10,856 nucleotides of DNA, taken from contig JAHLWJ010000143.1 of assembly GCA_019057975.1 (NCBI GenBank), forward strand, positions 1 to 10,856, written 5' to 3'. Source of the stretch: Promethearchaeota archaeon (GTDB lineage: Archaea; Asgardarchaeota; Lokiarchaeia; Sigynarchaeales; SOKP01). Each line of letters begins with the position of its first letter. Position 1 is the stretch's first letter. Made by a program: the position numbers and the translations under genes. The notes under the pieces were generated by a model. It was not told the DNA's origin, did no database searches, and saw nothing but the letters and a program-made list of their open reading frames with translations. Shown in pieces: positions 1 to 7,800 of the stretch.

Positions 1-293
1 TTGAGTGAATTTCAAGTATTTTCTTTTTGATTAAAATTTAAAAATCATTGATTTAAAGCCGACAATAATCGTGGCTATATCAATTGGTTTAATGTCGGAA
101 GAGATGGGGCGATACTTTTTGAATAAAAATCGGCTTTTTGTTCATTTTCGATGAAAAATTGCTGTTTTTGATCATTCTTATAGGATCTTTTCTTTCCGAC
201 AAATTTCGAGGTGATATAGATGGGATTTTTGTCGTTATTATTTTAAAGATTTTTAAATTTCGATTCATTATTTAAATCTTAAAATACACTCAA
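1..293. repeat. Long imperfect inverted repeat (palindromic element, possible MITE or decayed IS)
   Basis: No gene is visible here. The left part (1-100) pairs with the right part (194-293) in one ungapped register, base i with base 294-i, at about 67 of 100 positions by hand count. Exact blocks are 1-7/287-293 (TTGAGTG), 34-46/248-260 (13 bp), 75-82/212-219 (CTATATCA) and 94-100/194-200 (GTCGGAA). The unpaired middle (about 101-193) holds two copies of a roughly 29-nt direct repeat, near 122-149 and 151-179, each able to form a small A5/T5 hairpin. The right end stops one base before the stop codon of the neighbouring minus-strand gene. The left end coincides with the window edge, so the true arm length and any target-site duplication cannot be seen. 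It could be a MITE, the remains of an insertion sequence, or a structured RNA or terminator region. Confidence 0.7.
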
Positions 294-806
294 TTATCTA
301 TTTTTTATTTTGAGATAACTATATCTTCCACCCGCGATAAGTGCGATCCCTAAAAAAAAGAACCCATAATTTGTATGGAAAAATGTGTAGCTAATTTTCA
401 GTTCTCTATGAAAACTTGAATCTTCGGATGGAAAATATAAAATATACATAGATTGGGTTATGGGAGGATTGAATGGAATCGTAAAGGTTAGTGTATCTGT
501 AATGTTACCTATCTGATAATAGGATTGGATATCCTGATCCTCAAATATCCATGCAAAATATGTGTCACGGTCAAGGACAACGAGCGACAAATTACCATTA
601 ACAATGGTTAAATTAAGTACGATTTGTTGATCGTATGATCTCCATGGCAGGTTAAATTCGTCAGTAACATAACTCCCAGGATTTACATTTGTAATACCTT
701 CTGCGGGATAAGTTATGGTTTTCGGAAAAGGAACAAGTAAGAGAATTATACTTGTTATTGAAAAAAATAGGATAATAAATTCTTGCTGCGTTATCTTTCT
801 ACTCAT
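294..806 (-). CDS. Membrane-anchored protein with beta-rich outside domain, third gene of ABC operon
   Basis: This is a 170-residue protein of unknown function. Residues 9-26 form an N-terminal hydrophobic segment (signal anchor or uncleaved signal), residues 32-145 are a beta-strand-rich domain with sequons NLT, NLS and NIT, and residues 147-161 are a second membrane helix followed by a short basic tail (RYSYLKIKNR). The layout, with an outside beta domain held close to a C-terminal helix, resembles archaeal GOLD/emp24-like proteins, but that is only a resemblance. There is no lipobox cysteine. The start is well supported: GAGGTG (808-814 region) overlaps the TGA stop of the permease gene and lies 2 nt before the ATG, with 6 nt between the genes, so translation is probably coupled. 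Its place after the ATPase and permease suggests an accessory or substrate-contacting subunit of the exporter. Confidence 0.8.
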   Translation of the reverse strand: MSRKITQQEFIILFFSITSIILLLVPFPKTITYPAEGITNVNPGSYVTDEFNLPWRSYDQQIVLNLTIVNGNLSLVVLDRDTYFAWIFEDQDIQSYYQIGNITDTLTFTIPFNPPITQSMYILYFPSEDSSFHRELKISYTFFHTNYGFFFLGIALIAGGRYSYLKIKNR

Positions 807-812
807 TGCACC

Positions 813-1616
813 TCAAACCCGAATATCTATCATTTTAAATTCAAAATATGTTACGATAAAAAGAATTATTGGCAGTCCAAAATACATAATAAAACTAAAA
901 ACCAATAACGGGAAATCGTTGATAATGTAATTGGTGGCTTTGACATCCGAAAAAAAAGAGTAAAGTATATTCCCATAATTATCGTAAGAAAGAAGTGCCA
1001 TGTCAAGCTCTACAAAAAAGTCACCAAAATATAGGTAAAAAAAGGGGACCAAAAAGGCAACAAAGCTATTCCGAGTCAGAGCCGATAAGAGAAAGGAAAA
1101 CGAGGCATAGAATAACAAATGGGCTAATACAAGGACATATCCAGTGATAAGATAGGTAAAACTAATTACAGCGTGAAATAAGAGGAGGGTAGCCATTATT
1201 AACGATATCCAGAGGAGAGAAGTATAAATTACCAAAGAAATTACTATAAATTCTATTTTGGCTCGTATCATTGCTTTTCGACTAATATTAGTATAGAGCA
1301 CTATTGCTGTTCTATTAGAAAATTCGCCTGAAACTGAGTCAGCGGTAATTATAATAGCGATTAACGGTAAAACGGGTAGAAATTGATTATAAAAGAGCTC
1401 CCCCATGAAATCTCCCCAAAATAATGCGTTATTTATGAAATTTGGATGGAGTTCCATCGTAGGATTAATACAATCTTCATAACGGAGTATTAAATCGAAA
1501 AGGGGAAGGAAAAGGAGAATAAGGCATAGAATGGTTCTAATCGATAAGAATCTCTTTCTAAAATAAAATTGATTAAGAACGATGTCATTTTTTAGCGGAT
1601 TTTTTTTCCCTCTTAT
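813..1616 (-). CDS. ABC-2 type transporter permease, probable AUA start
   Basis: Membrane subunit of an ABC exporter. From the first ATG (1457) the protein is only 214 residues and lacks its first helix. The same frame is open upstream to a TGA at 1623-1625 and encodes a basic N-terminus (RGKKNPLKND, then FRKRF) and a clear helix (RTILCLILLFLPLFDLIL), the normal start of an ABC-2 permease. With this extension there are six predicted helices and the usual ABC-2 motif after helix 2 (DSVSGEFSNRT, followed by SRKAMIRAK). The extension contains no ATG, GTG or TTG. The best start is ATA at 1616-1614: it lies 6 nt after GGTGA and overlaps the ATPase stop as ATAA, one base away from the common ATGA arrangement. 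That gives 267 residues. ATC (1619) or ATT (1622) are alternatives with worse spacing. The family call is firm; the exact start is inferred. Confidence 0.82.
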   Translation of the reverse strand: MRGKKNPLKNDIVLNQFYFRKRFLSIRTILCLILLFLPLFDLILRYEDCINPTMELHPNFINNALFWGDFMGELFYNQFLPVLPLIAIIITADSVSGEFSNRTAIVLYTNISRKAMIRAKIEFIVISLVIYTSLLWISLIMATLLLFHAVISFTYLITGYVLVLAHLLFYASFSFLLSALTRNSFVAFLVPFFYLYFGDFFVELDMALLSYDNYGNILYSFFSDVKATNYIINDFPLLVFSFIMYFGLPIILFIVTYFEFKMIDIRV

Positions 1617-2557
1617 GATAATTCACCCTGTGTAAAAATATGTTTGTATAATCGGGTCAAAGTTCCAGTAATTGGTTTTAAGCTAAAATCTTTGAAAGTT
1701 TCTATAATGCGGTTTATTTTTTCAGGGTTATGAGAATTAAATATTATTTTTTCATCCAGTACTTTGGGGGCATTCATTAGCGTATTATCTTTGCTCTCAA
1801 TTATTTCTTTTAATTCTCTTAAAGAGATTTTTGATTTTGTATTGATCTGGGTGATTTCATATTCATTAAATCCGACTGCATTAGATAAATGAATATAATT
1901 CCCATATTTGATAATTTTTCCCCCATCTATAAACGCTAACTCCTCTGCTAATTGTTCAAGTTCTAGGATTATATGGCTTGAAATTACAATGGCAATACCC
2001 TGTTGCCGTTTTAACCTAATTTTATGAATAAGATCGTCTCTTCCCAATGCATCTATATTAGAAAGAGGCTCGTCAAGAAAAACTATTCTTGGATTACCCG
2101 CAAAAGCTTGAGCCAATCCTAACCGCTGTGTCATCCCCCGTGAAAAGGTTTTAACATTTTTATCCCAATATTCTTGCTTAAGACCACACCATTTTAACAA
2201 TGACTCAACTTCCTTATTAGTACATGGCTCATTTCTTATTTTTAATATTAATTCGAGATGTTTACGAGCTGTTACCTTTGGATAAAATCCCACATTTTCT
2301 GGTAGGAAACCTATACGATCCCGTACTTTATCAATCCCTTTTTTAATATCATGGGTTAACATGAACGCAGTGCCGCTTGTTGGCTTTACTAATCCGAGCA
2401 ACATCAAGAACGTTGTGGTTTTACCTGCTCCATTTGGACCTAATAAGGCGAAACATGAATCCTTGATAATTAGGTTAATATTATCGACAACAAATTTGTT
2501 TTCGTATTTTTTCGTAAGATCTTTAATCTCAACAACAGAATCTGCAGTTAGAACCAT
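1613..2557 (-). CDS. ABC transporter ATP-binding protein (ABC-2/exporter type)
   Basis: This 314-residue cytoplasmic ATPase drives the adjacent permease. It shows Walker A GPNGAGKTT (residues 40-48), a Q-loop region GFLPE (83-87) with Glu in place of Gln as in many exporters of this group, a signature FSRGMTQRLGLAQA (138-151, SRGMTQ in place of LSGGQ), Walker B IVFLDEP (158-164), D-loop SNIDALG (166-172) and switch His195 (SSH). After about residue 225 comes a C-terminal extension typical of CcmA/NatA-like ATPases paired with ABC-2 permeases. It is the first gene of the operon and its stop codon overlaps the proposed permease start. No clear Shine-Dalgarno site precedes the ATG, and a TATA-like element about 32 nt upstream suggests a leaderless or very short-leader mRNA. 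The substrate cannot be read from the sequence. Confidence 0.93.
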   Translation of the reverse strand: MVLTADSVVEIKDLTKKYENKFVVDNINLIIKDSCFALLGPNGAGKTTTFLMLLGLVKPTSGTAFMLTHDIKKGIDKVRDRIGFLPENVGFYPKVTARKHLELILKIRNEPCTNKEVESLLKWCGLKQEYWDKNVKTFSRGMTQRLGLAQAFAGNPRIVFLDEPLSNIDALGRDDLIHKIRLKRQQGIAIVISSHIILELEQLAEELAFIDGGKIIKYGNYIHLSNAVGFNEYEITQINTKSKISLRELKEIIESKDNTLMNAPKVLDEKIIFNSHNPEKINRIIETFKDFSLKPITGTLTRLYKHIFTQGELS

Positions 2558-2585
2558 AAGTCAATAAGGTTTTATCTTTTAATCT

Positions 2586-2593
2586 CTTTTAAA
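2586..2593 (-). promoter_or_regulatory. TATA-box-like element of the ABC operon
   Basis: On the minus strand TTTAAAAG lies 29-36 nt before the ATPase ATG. Transcription would start about 25 nt downstream of the box, almost at the ATG, which agrees with the lack of a Shine-Dalgarno site. AT-rich surroundings make such matches common, so this is a candidate only. Confidence 0.4.
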
Positions 2594-2820
2594 TTAAAAT
2601 AGTATAAGAACTTTTCTTAAAAAAAAACTAAAAACGCTCTTATTAATTACATGCCGTTGGTATCGTAAACCTACATTCTTCTCCATAGACTCAATCATTA
2701 CTACTCCAAATGGGTTTGGATTGAAAATCCTGAATATAAAAAGCATTAAAGGCTCTTCCACCATTTTTATAATATCGATACACATTGTTTGATTCTAGTA
2801 ATTTCTAATCTTATCTTTCA
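2594..2820. other. Intergenic stretch between divergent ABC and AMP phosphorylase genes; nothing firm
   Basis: The divergent gap between the ABC ATPase and the AMP phosphorylase is 336 nt. About 2640-2770 is less AT-rich than its surroundings and contains two short hairpins near 2705-2732 (CCAAA/TTTGG and GGATT/AATCC). The minus strand carries an open frame of 63 codons (2594-2785) with no Shine-Dalgarno site and no recognisable family, and a T9 run (A run at 2619-2627 on the plus strand) that could end a minus-strand transcript. It could be a small RNA, a gene remnant or plain spacer. I do not call a gene here. Confidence 0.3.
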
Positions 2821-2839
2821 ATCAAATTTTACTAGAACA

Positions 2840-2847
2840 TATAAATA
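2840..2847 (+). promoter_or_regulatory. TATA box of AMP phosphorylase gene
   Basis: TATAAATA lies 47-54 nt before the ATG at 2894, which would place the transcription start near 2870 and leave a leader of roughly 20-25 nt. Just downstream ATATC-A-GATAT (2845-2855) and the outer CATATA/TATATG pair (2838-2843/2853-2858) form short dyads over the box that could bind a regulator. The leader has only a weak purine-rich ribosome site. Confidence 0.5.
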
Positions 2848-2893
2848 TCAGATATATGATTATTATTACAATTAAATTTCAAGAGAAAAAAGA

Positions 2894-4462
2894 ATGAAAC
2901 TAAAAGTAAAAAAAATTAATTACCAAACGGGAAATCCTAAAAGTGTAGTTATTAACATTCAAGATGCTCAGGAGTTAGGACAAAAAGCAGGGGAAAGGAT
3001 TGTGATTAAAAATATGCAATCTAAATCTATCGAAGATAAGTATTGGGTGGCAATAATGCAAATAGACTTCTCGAGAAAAATTGTAGAGCGTGGTGAAATT
3101 GGATTATTTCTTGATATTTTTAATGAAAAGAAAGAATTAAAAGATGGGGTAGAACTTTCTGTAAAACCTGCTGATCGCCCCAATTCTTTCAAATTCATCA
3201 AGAAAAAAGTAAATAATCAAAAATTAAATTCTGAGGAATTAACCAATATAATTTCAGATGCAGTCTCAGGTTTACTTTCAAGAATCGAATTAGCTTCATT
3301 TATAACCAGTGTTGCAATAAACGGCATGGATAAGGAGGAGATGACTGCTCTTACAATGGCAGAGGCACGAAGTGGGGATATTTTTGATTTTGGACCAAAT
3401 ATCTACGATAAACATAGTACAAAAGATTATGCTTCATAGTCTTTACTAAAAGGCGGGGTCCCCGGAAATAAAGTTTCACTTATTATTGTGCCCATAATTG
3501 CAGCAGCTGGTTTAACAATACCTAAGACTTCAACTAGAGCTATTACATCACCATCAGGAACCGCAGATTCAATGGAAGTTTTAGCGCCTGTGATGTTTAA
3601 TTCTAATGAATTTAAAGAAATACTCCTTAAAGAGAAGGGTTGTATAGTTTGGGGTGGTGCTCTTGATTTAGCTCCAGCTGATAACATTTTAATTGAAATT
3701 GAGCGACCTTTAAGTATGGATCCACTTGGACTTCTTATTCCATCTGTGCTTAGCAAAAAATTAAGTGTCGGTGTTAAAAAACTCGTATTAGATATTCCAG
3801 TTGGCGAAGGAACAAAATTTCCAACTCTAGAAAGCGGACAACAATTTGCTTATGTTTTCAAAGAGATTGCGCAAAATGTTGGGATACAAGCAGAGTGTGC
3901 CTTAACTTTAGCTCATCAGCCCATCGGTCATGCTATAGGACCTGGTTTAGAAGCTAAAGAGGCTTTAACCTTACTCAAAGATTATACTGCTGGTCCAAAT
4001 TCTCTAATTGAAAAATCTACAGATTTAGCCGGTATTTTGCTGGAAATGGGGGGAAAAGCTCAAAAAGGAAAAGGTCAAAGTTTAGCAAAAGAAATACTGC
4101 GTTCAGGGAAAGCATACGACAAAATGAAGAAAATAATTGAAGTTCAGGGTGGCAATCCAGAAATAAAACCTGAAGGTATTAAATTAGGACCACATTCTAA
4201 AGAATTTTTCGCTACAAAAGCTGGCCACATAACTGGTGTAAATAACTCGATTATTAATCAGATAGCGAAAGCTACTGGTTGTCCCCATTCAAAACAATCA
4301 GGTGTTGAGATTTATAAAAAACAAGGAGCAAGAATTAAAGAAGGGGATTTAATCTTTAAGATATATTCTGACAGCCAGAATAGAATGAAGAAAGCTGAAA
4401 AAATTTATAATTCAACCGGTGGGCCAATAATTCTTGGCGGAATGATGATTGAAAGGATTTGA
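2894..4462 (+). CDS. deoA: AMP phosphorylase (archaeal DeoA family), interrupted by a 30-nt bulge-helix-bulge intron
   Basis: Cytoplasmic enzyme of the thymidine phosphorylase superfamily. Archaeal members convert AMP (also CMP, UMP) and phosphate to the base and ribose 1,5-bisphosphate, which feeds R15P isomerase and type III RuBisCO. The unspliced frame meets TAG at 3437-3439 and reopens in the same frame, where a caller would start a second gene at GTG 3488. Removing 3421-3450 joins 2894-3420 to 3451-4462 as one 512-residue protein, close to the roughly 500 of the family. Residues 1-85 are the archaeal N-terminal domain, about 90-165 the helical domain, then DKHSTGGVPGNK (172-183), PKTSTRAITSPSGTADSME (200-218, family signature), VWGGALDLAPAD and a C-terminal domain from about residue 430. 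All catalytic-region motifs are intact on both sides of the break, so this is not an obvious decayed gene. AMP specificity rather than another nucleoside is inferred from the archaeal architecture. Confidence 0.9.
3421..3450 (+). other. Candidate archaeal mRNA intron (bulge-helix-bulge type, 30 nt)
   Basis: The 5' exon end 3415-3418 (TAGT) pairs with 3445-3448 (ACTA) as a perfect 4-bp central helix. Bulge 1 is ACA (3419-3421), bulge 2 is AAA (3449-3451). Inside, 3422-3430 pairs with 3436-3444 in a 9-bp helix with one G-U pair and a 5-nt loop GCTTC. Archaeal splicing endonuclease cuts between the second and third bulge nucleotides; here that removes 3421-3450 and rebuilds AC+A, a Thr codon, giving DKHSTGGVPGNK. 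The outer exon helix of the full motif is not evident, so this would be a relaxed form. The intron carries the only in-frame stop (TAG 3437-3439). No homing endonuclease is present. Splicing itself is inferred. Confidence 0.85.
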
Positions 4463-4470
4463 ATAGAATA

Positions 4471-4486
4471 TTTTTATTTTTATTTT
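4471..4486 (+). terminator. T-tract terminator after AMP phosphorylase
   Basis: Three T-runs (T5, T4-5, T4) separated by single A residues begin 8 nt after the stop codon at 4460-4462. Oligo-T tracts without a strong hairpin are the usual intrinsic terminators of archaea. Confidence 0.6.
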
Positions 4487-4510
4487 AAGATATGTTGGAA
4501 TAGAATCTTA

Positions 4511-4518
4511 TTTATAAG
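4511..4518 (+). promoter_or_regulatory. Possible TATA box in the 4463-4801 gap
   Basis: TTTATAAG would place a start of transcription near 4540, ahead of the ribosome site AAGGTGA (4571-4577) and the GTG at 4584. Weak on its own, it is listed because the spacing of box, ribosome site and start codon is consistent. Confidence 0.3.
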
Positions 4519-4583
4519 CTAATTAGAGCGTATAGCAGGAAGCTTAATAAGAAAAAATTAGATGTTGTAAAAGGTGAAAGTAA

Positions 4584-4709
4584 GTGGAAGTTAATTCTGT
4601 ACATGATACGGCACTGATTCCATACATTCTCCCTAAAAAAACCAAAAAAAAAAAAAATTCAAGCGTCCCAAAATTAAAATTTCTTCCAAACCGAGAAAAG
4701 GAACTTTAA
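4584..4709 (+). CDS. Doubtful small lysine-rich ORF, 41 codons
   Basis: A GTG start lies 6 nt after a good ribosome site (GGTGA, 4573-4577). The frame reads VEVNSVHDTALIPYILPKK, then a Lys run from A14 (4644-4657), and ends at TAA 4707-4709. In the frame entered by adding one A to the run, translation would continue as a basic stretch (FKRPKIKISSKPRKG and on) to a stop near 4763, so an indel in the homopolymer could hide a longer gene. Against a gene: no family is recognised, and the A14 is explained equally well as the T-tract terminator of the minus-strand gene. The rest of the 339-nt gap (4463-4801) shows only terminator tracts and AT-rich spacer. Confidence 0.25.
   Translation: MEVNSVHDTALIPYILPKKTKKKKNSSVPKLKFLPNREKEL
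4635..4657 (-). terminator. T-tract terminator of the STAND-TPR gene
   Basis: On the minus strand this is T14, GG, then T7 with neighbouring bases, about 145 nt beyond the stop codon of the large gene. It is the strongest oligo-T signal in the window and fits archaeal intrinsic termination. The same bases appear as an A14 run on the plus strand. Confidence 0.55.
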
Positions 4710-4801
4710 GATCGATTAAGAAAAACTTATATTGGATATATACTTCGGAGAATCGAAAGAATTGAAAGCCCAGCAATGATGACTCACCGTTGTCTTCGTA
4801 T

Positions 4802-7800
4802 TTACCCATTAATGCCATGAGTTAATAAATTTTTCATTGATAAAATTCTTATGTTCATTAAGAGTTTCTGCCTATTAGACAATAAATCCTTGATTTGTTC
4901 ACAAACTTCAATAGCATCTTCAATAAATCCTATTATGATTAGTTGATTTGCTAATTTATTAATGATACCGACTTTTTCAGTATCATCTTCAATAATATTT
5001 CTGGTTATTTCTATGGTCTTTATATAATAATCCCTTGCTTTAGTATACTCTCCCCTTATTTCTGCAAGCCTTGCTAACCCATACATTGAAAATCTATTTC
5101 CTTTCTTGCTTCTATTAAGAGCAATCTCAGCTTCATACAAAAAATCAAGTGAATTATTTAATTTTCCAATCTCTAAATACAAATTCCCAAGTTGACTCCA
5201 AGATGTTGAATTTCTATAATTATTATTAAGAGAATATAAAAAACATTTAATTAATATATCAGGGGCTATTTTAATTATGGATTCCTTGCTGATACCAACT
5301 AGATTGCCCCCAGTTTGCCCCCATTTTTTAGATAGTGCCTCGTTTTGATGAAACAGCTCTCTAATTGACATGGTTAAAAAATATAAGGCAAAAAATGAAG
5401 ATTTAGTAAAATATAAATGTTCAATTATATTATCTGTTTTCTCAGCTATCGTTCTTAGCCCTAACGAAGCATATAAATAATCTTTTGAGAGATGGGGTTC
5501 AAATTTGTCTAATAATTTTTCCATTTCTCGTGGTAAATAAAATCCAAGCTCTCGAGCTCTCCATAAATAGCTTTTTATAATGATAATTGAAATCGGAATT
5601 CTATTTAGTAAAGTTATATCAGATATATAATCTTCTTCTTTAAAAATAACGCTCAATATCAGAGAAATATCAAGGGTGTTCCTGATACTTATCAATTTTT
5701 TACCAATTTTATAATTATACCTCGCAAGTTTCTGCTGACTAATCTTACCACTCTTTGCCCCTAATTTTAACATTAATCTAAGTCCTTTTGAAATTTCATT
5801 TTTAACTCTAATTGCTTTTCTACATTTGATAATTAAATTTTGTATGTTCTCTTTATCAACAGACGACTCTAAATTTATAAGATTTTTTAAAATATTAACA
5901 GCTTCTTCAAACTTACCCTGTTTAATTTTCACTTTAGATAGATTTGTCAAACTCTGCGTTAATCTATACTCCCTTCGTATTAATTCTTTAAAACAATCAT
6001 AAGCATATTCATTCTCATTGTTAGTTAGAAATAAACTTCCAAATTCATCAAGTTGATCATTTGTTATGAGTTCCAAAGGGAAAAATATATCAATATATTC
6101 TTTTGAAATCTCTAGCATACGATTTAATTCACCTAATTTCTCACTAGTTTCAATATTTAATTCCATTAGCTCTTTAACTCCAATTATTTCTTCACTAAGC
6201 ACTTTAGATTTAAGAGTATTTAATTTTTTAAACCACATTTTACAAACATCTTGAAGAATGAAAATTTGTTGAGATCTAGAATCTAAGTCTGAATATTCTA
6301 GTTTCAACTCTTCATATAACCGAGTATCTTGTAACATTTGTATCCATTCTGCCAAAATTTCATTAGCTTTTTTAAACAATTCTATGGCATAATCCATTTT
6401 TTCATAAAATACAGATCTACCCAGATCGATTAAATCTTTAGAATAATTAATGTTTTCTTCCAAATATTCAAAAAAAAATTGCTTTTTTTGTTCCACCATT
6501 TTTTCAGAGCAAGTTTTTATAATCTCTAAACATTTTATCCACAACGGATCAAAATGTTGCTCAAATTTATCTTTTATATCGGTTTGAATTAAGTTTCTGA
6601 GCATTTTAAACTCGTAAAATGATTTTGATATTTTAATAAGTTTATCATATGAGTTAATTGATTTTTTTATATTTTCCTCGAAGTTTTTTTCATCTACGAT
6701 TTTAGAATAACATCTAGCTAATCTTAAAAGTATTTGATAATTATTTTTTTCTATTTCAGCAGCACTTTCGAAGAAATTGAGAGCTAATTTCGGATGTTCT
6801 TCAATATAATCATCTCCTATATTTATTAAATCTGCAAAAAGGTATTCTAAGCTCCATCCAATCTTCTTGGCAAATTTTACAGCTTTTTCAGCATATTTAC
6901 TCGCTTTTTTTGACGCTTTTATGCCCTTATAATAATTAATATATAAGATTGATAACGATTGATAAACGCTGCATAGATGTCGATAAGAAAAGTTGTTTTC
7001 TTCGATATTTTTAGCTTCCTCTAGATTCTCTTTAGCTAATCTAATTAGTTCTTTGCTCCATTCGACTTCTTCCTCCTCAATTTCATTTACCCAATCCATA
7101 TATAGACGACCAAGTTCATTCTTACAAGATGCTATATGAATTTTAGGGTTTACTAGTAATATAACATTATCATTATTAGCTGATTTATTAAGTAAATCAA
7201 CAGCTTCTTCGAATAACTTTTGTTTTTCAGAGTAATCTTTAACCTTTTTCATTTTGTACTTATAAAGGAAACGTGCAAGTATATGTTGGGAAATTGGATT
7301 GTTAACATCCCTTATAGATTGCCTTAGTAGACTTTCAGCTATTTCTATATTCTTACCATATTGATTGCCTGGATATCTATCTTTAAGTCTCCAACCAATT
7401 TTGATTAAAAAATCGCAATAGCTATTGATATCTCTGGGATTTCGATATTTATTTACTATCTTTTTCCAGATGTTATCAGCTTGAATGTCAAATTTAATTT
7501 TTTTATTATAATCTTCTGCTTTTCCTGCTAGGTCAATTAGAAAGTTTGCATATGCATTTAATAGTTCTCTTTCTGAGAATCCTGATCTTTCTGCTATAAT
7601 CTTTCCTTTTTCAAACAACCGAAGCGCTTTATCTAGGTATTGCTTAGCTTTTTCTCTTTTAACATACCATAATATATCTCCCCTCTTTTTACAGAAATCA
7701 CCATATGACAATAAAATAGGAACGGAGTCATTACTTAACTCGTAAGCTTCTTCAAAATACTTTTCTGCTTCATCAAATTCTCCTATTTTTTTATAAAAAT

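Noticed and set aside
715..930. Plus-strand ORF of 71 codons, and another at 6066-6254
   Set aside because: Antisense to well-supported minus-strand genes, without ribosome sites or recognisable products.
813..1457. ATG at 1457 as the true permease start
   Set aside because: It would drop the first membrane helix and leaves a 155-nt open, protein-like gap after an overlapping ATPase stop with a good ribosome site.
2361..2567. Plus-strand ORF of 68 codons
   Set aside because: Antisense shadow of the ABC ATPase N-terminal region; no start signal or family.
2968..3201. Minus-strand ORF of 77 codons, and a similar one at 3427-3756
   Set aside because: Both are antisense shadows of the AMP phosphorylase coding sequence.
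3437..3439. Amber codon read as pyrrolysine in AMP phosphorylase
   Set aside because: Read-through would leave about 10 extra residues in the middle of the conserved phosphate-binding loop. Removing the 30 nt restores the loop exactly, and the RNA fold marks the same cut sites.
2894..4462. AMP phosphorylase as a pseudogene or as two separate genes
   Set aside because: The frame is the same on both sides, there is a single interruption, all motifs are intact, and the second half has no ribosome site before GTG 3488, which would begin inside the central domain.
4633..4818. Minus-strand ORF of 61 codons at the 3' end of the STAND gene
   Set aside because: It overlaps the STAND stop codon, ends in a Phe run coded by the T-tract, and looks like terminator sequence rather than a gene.
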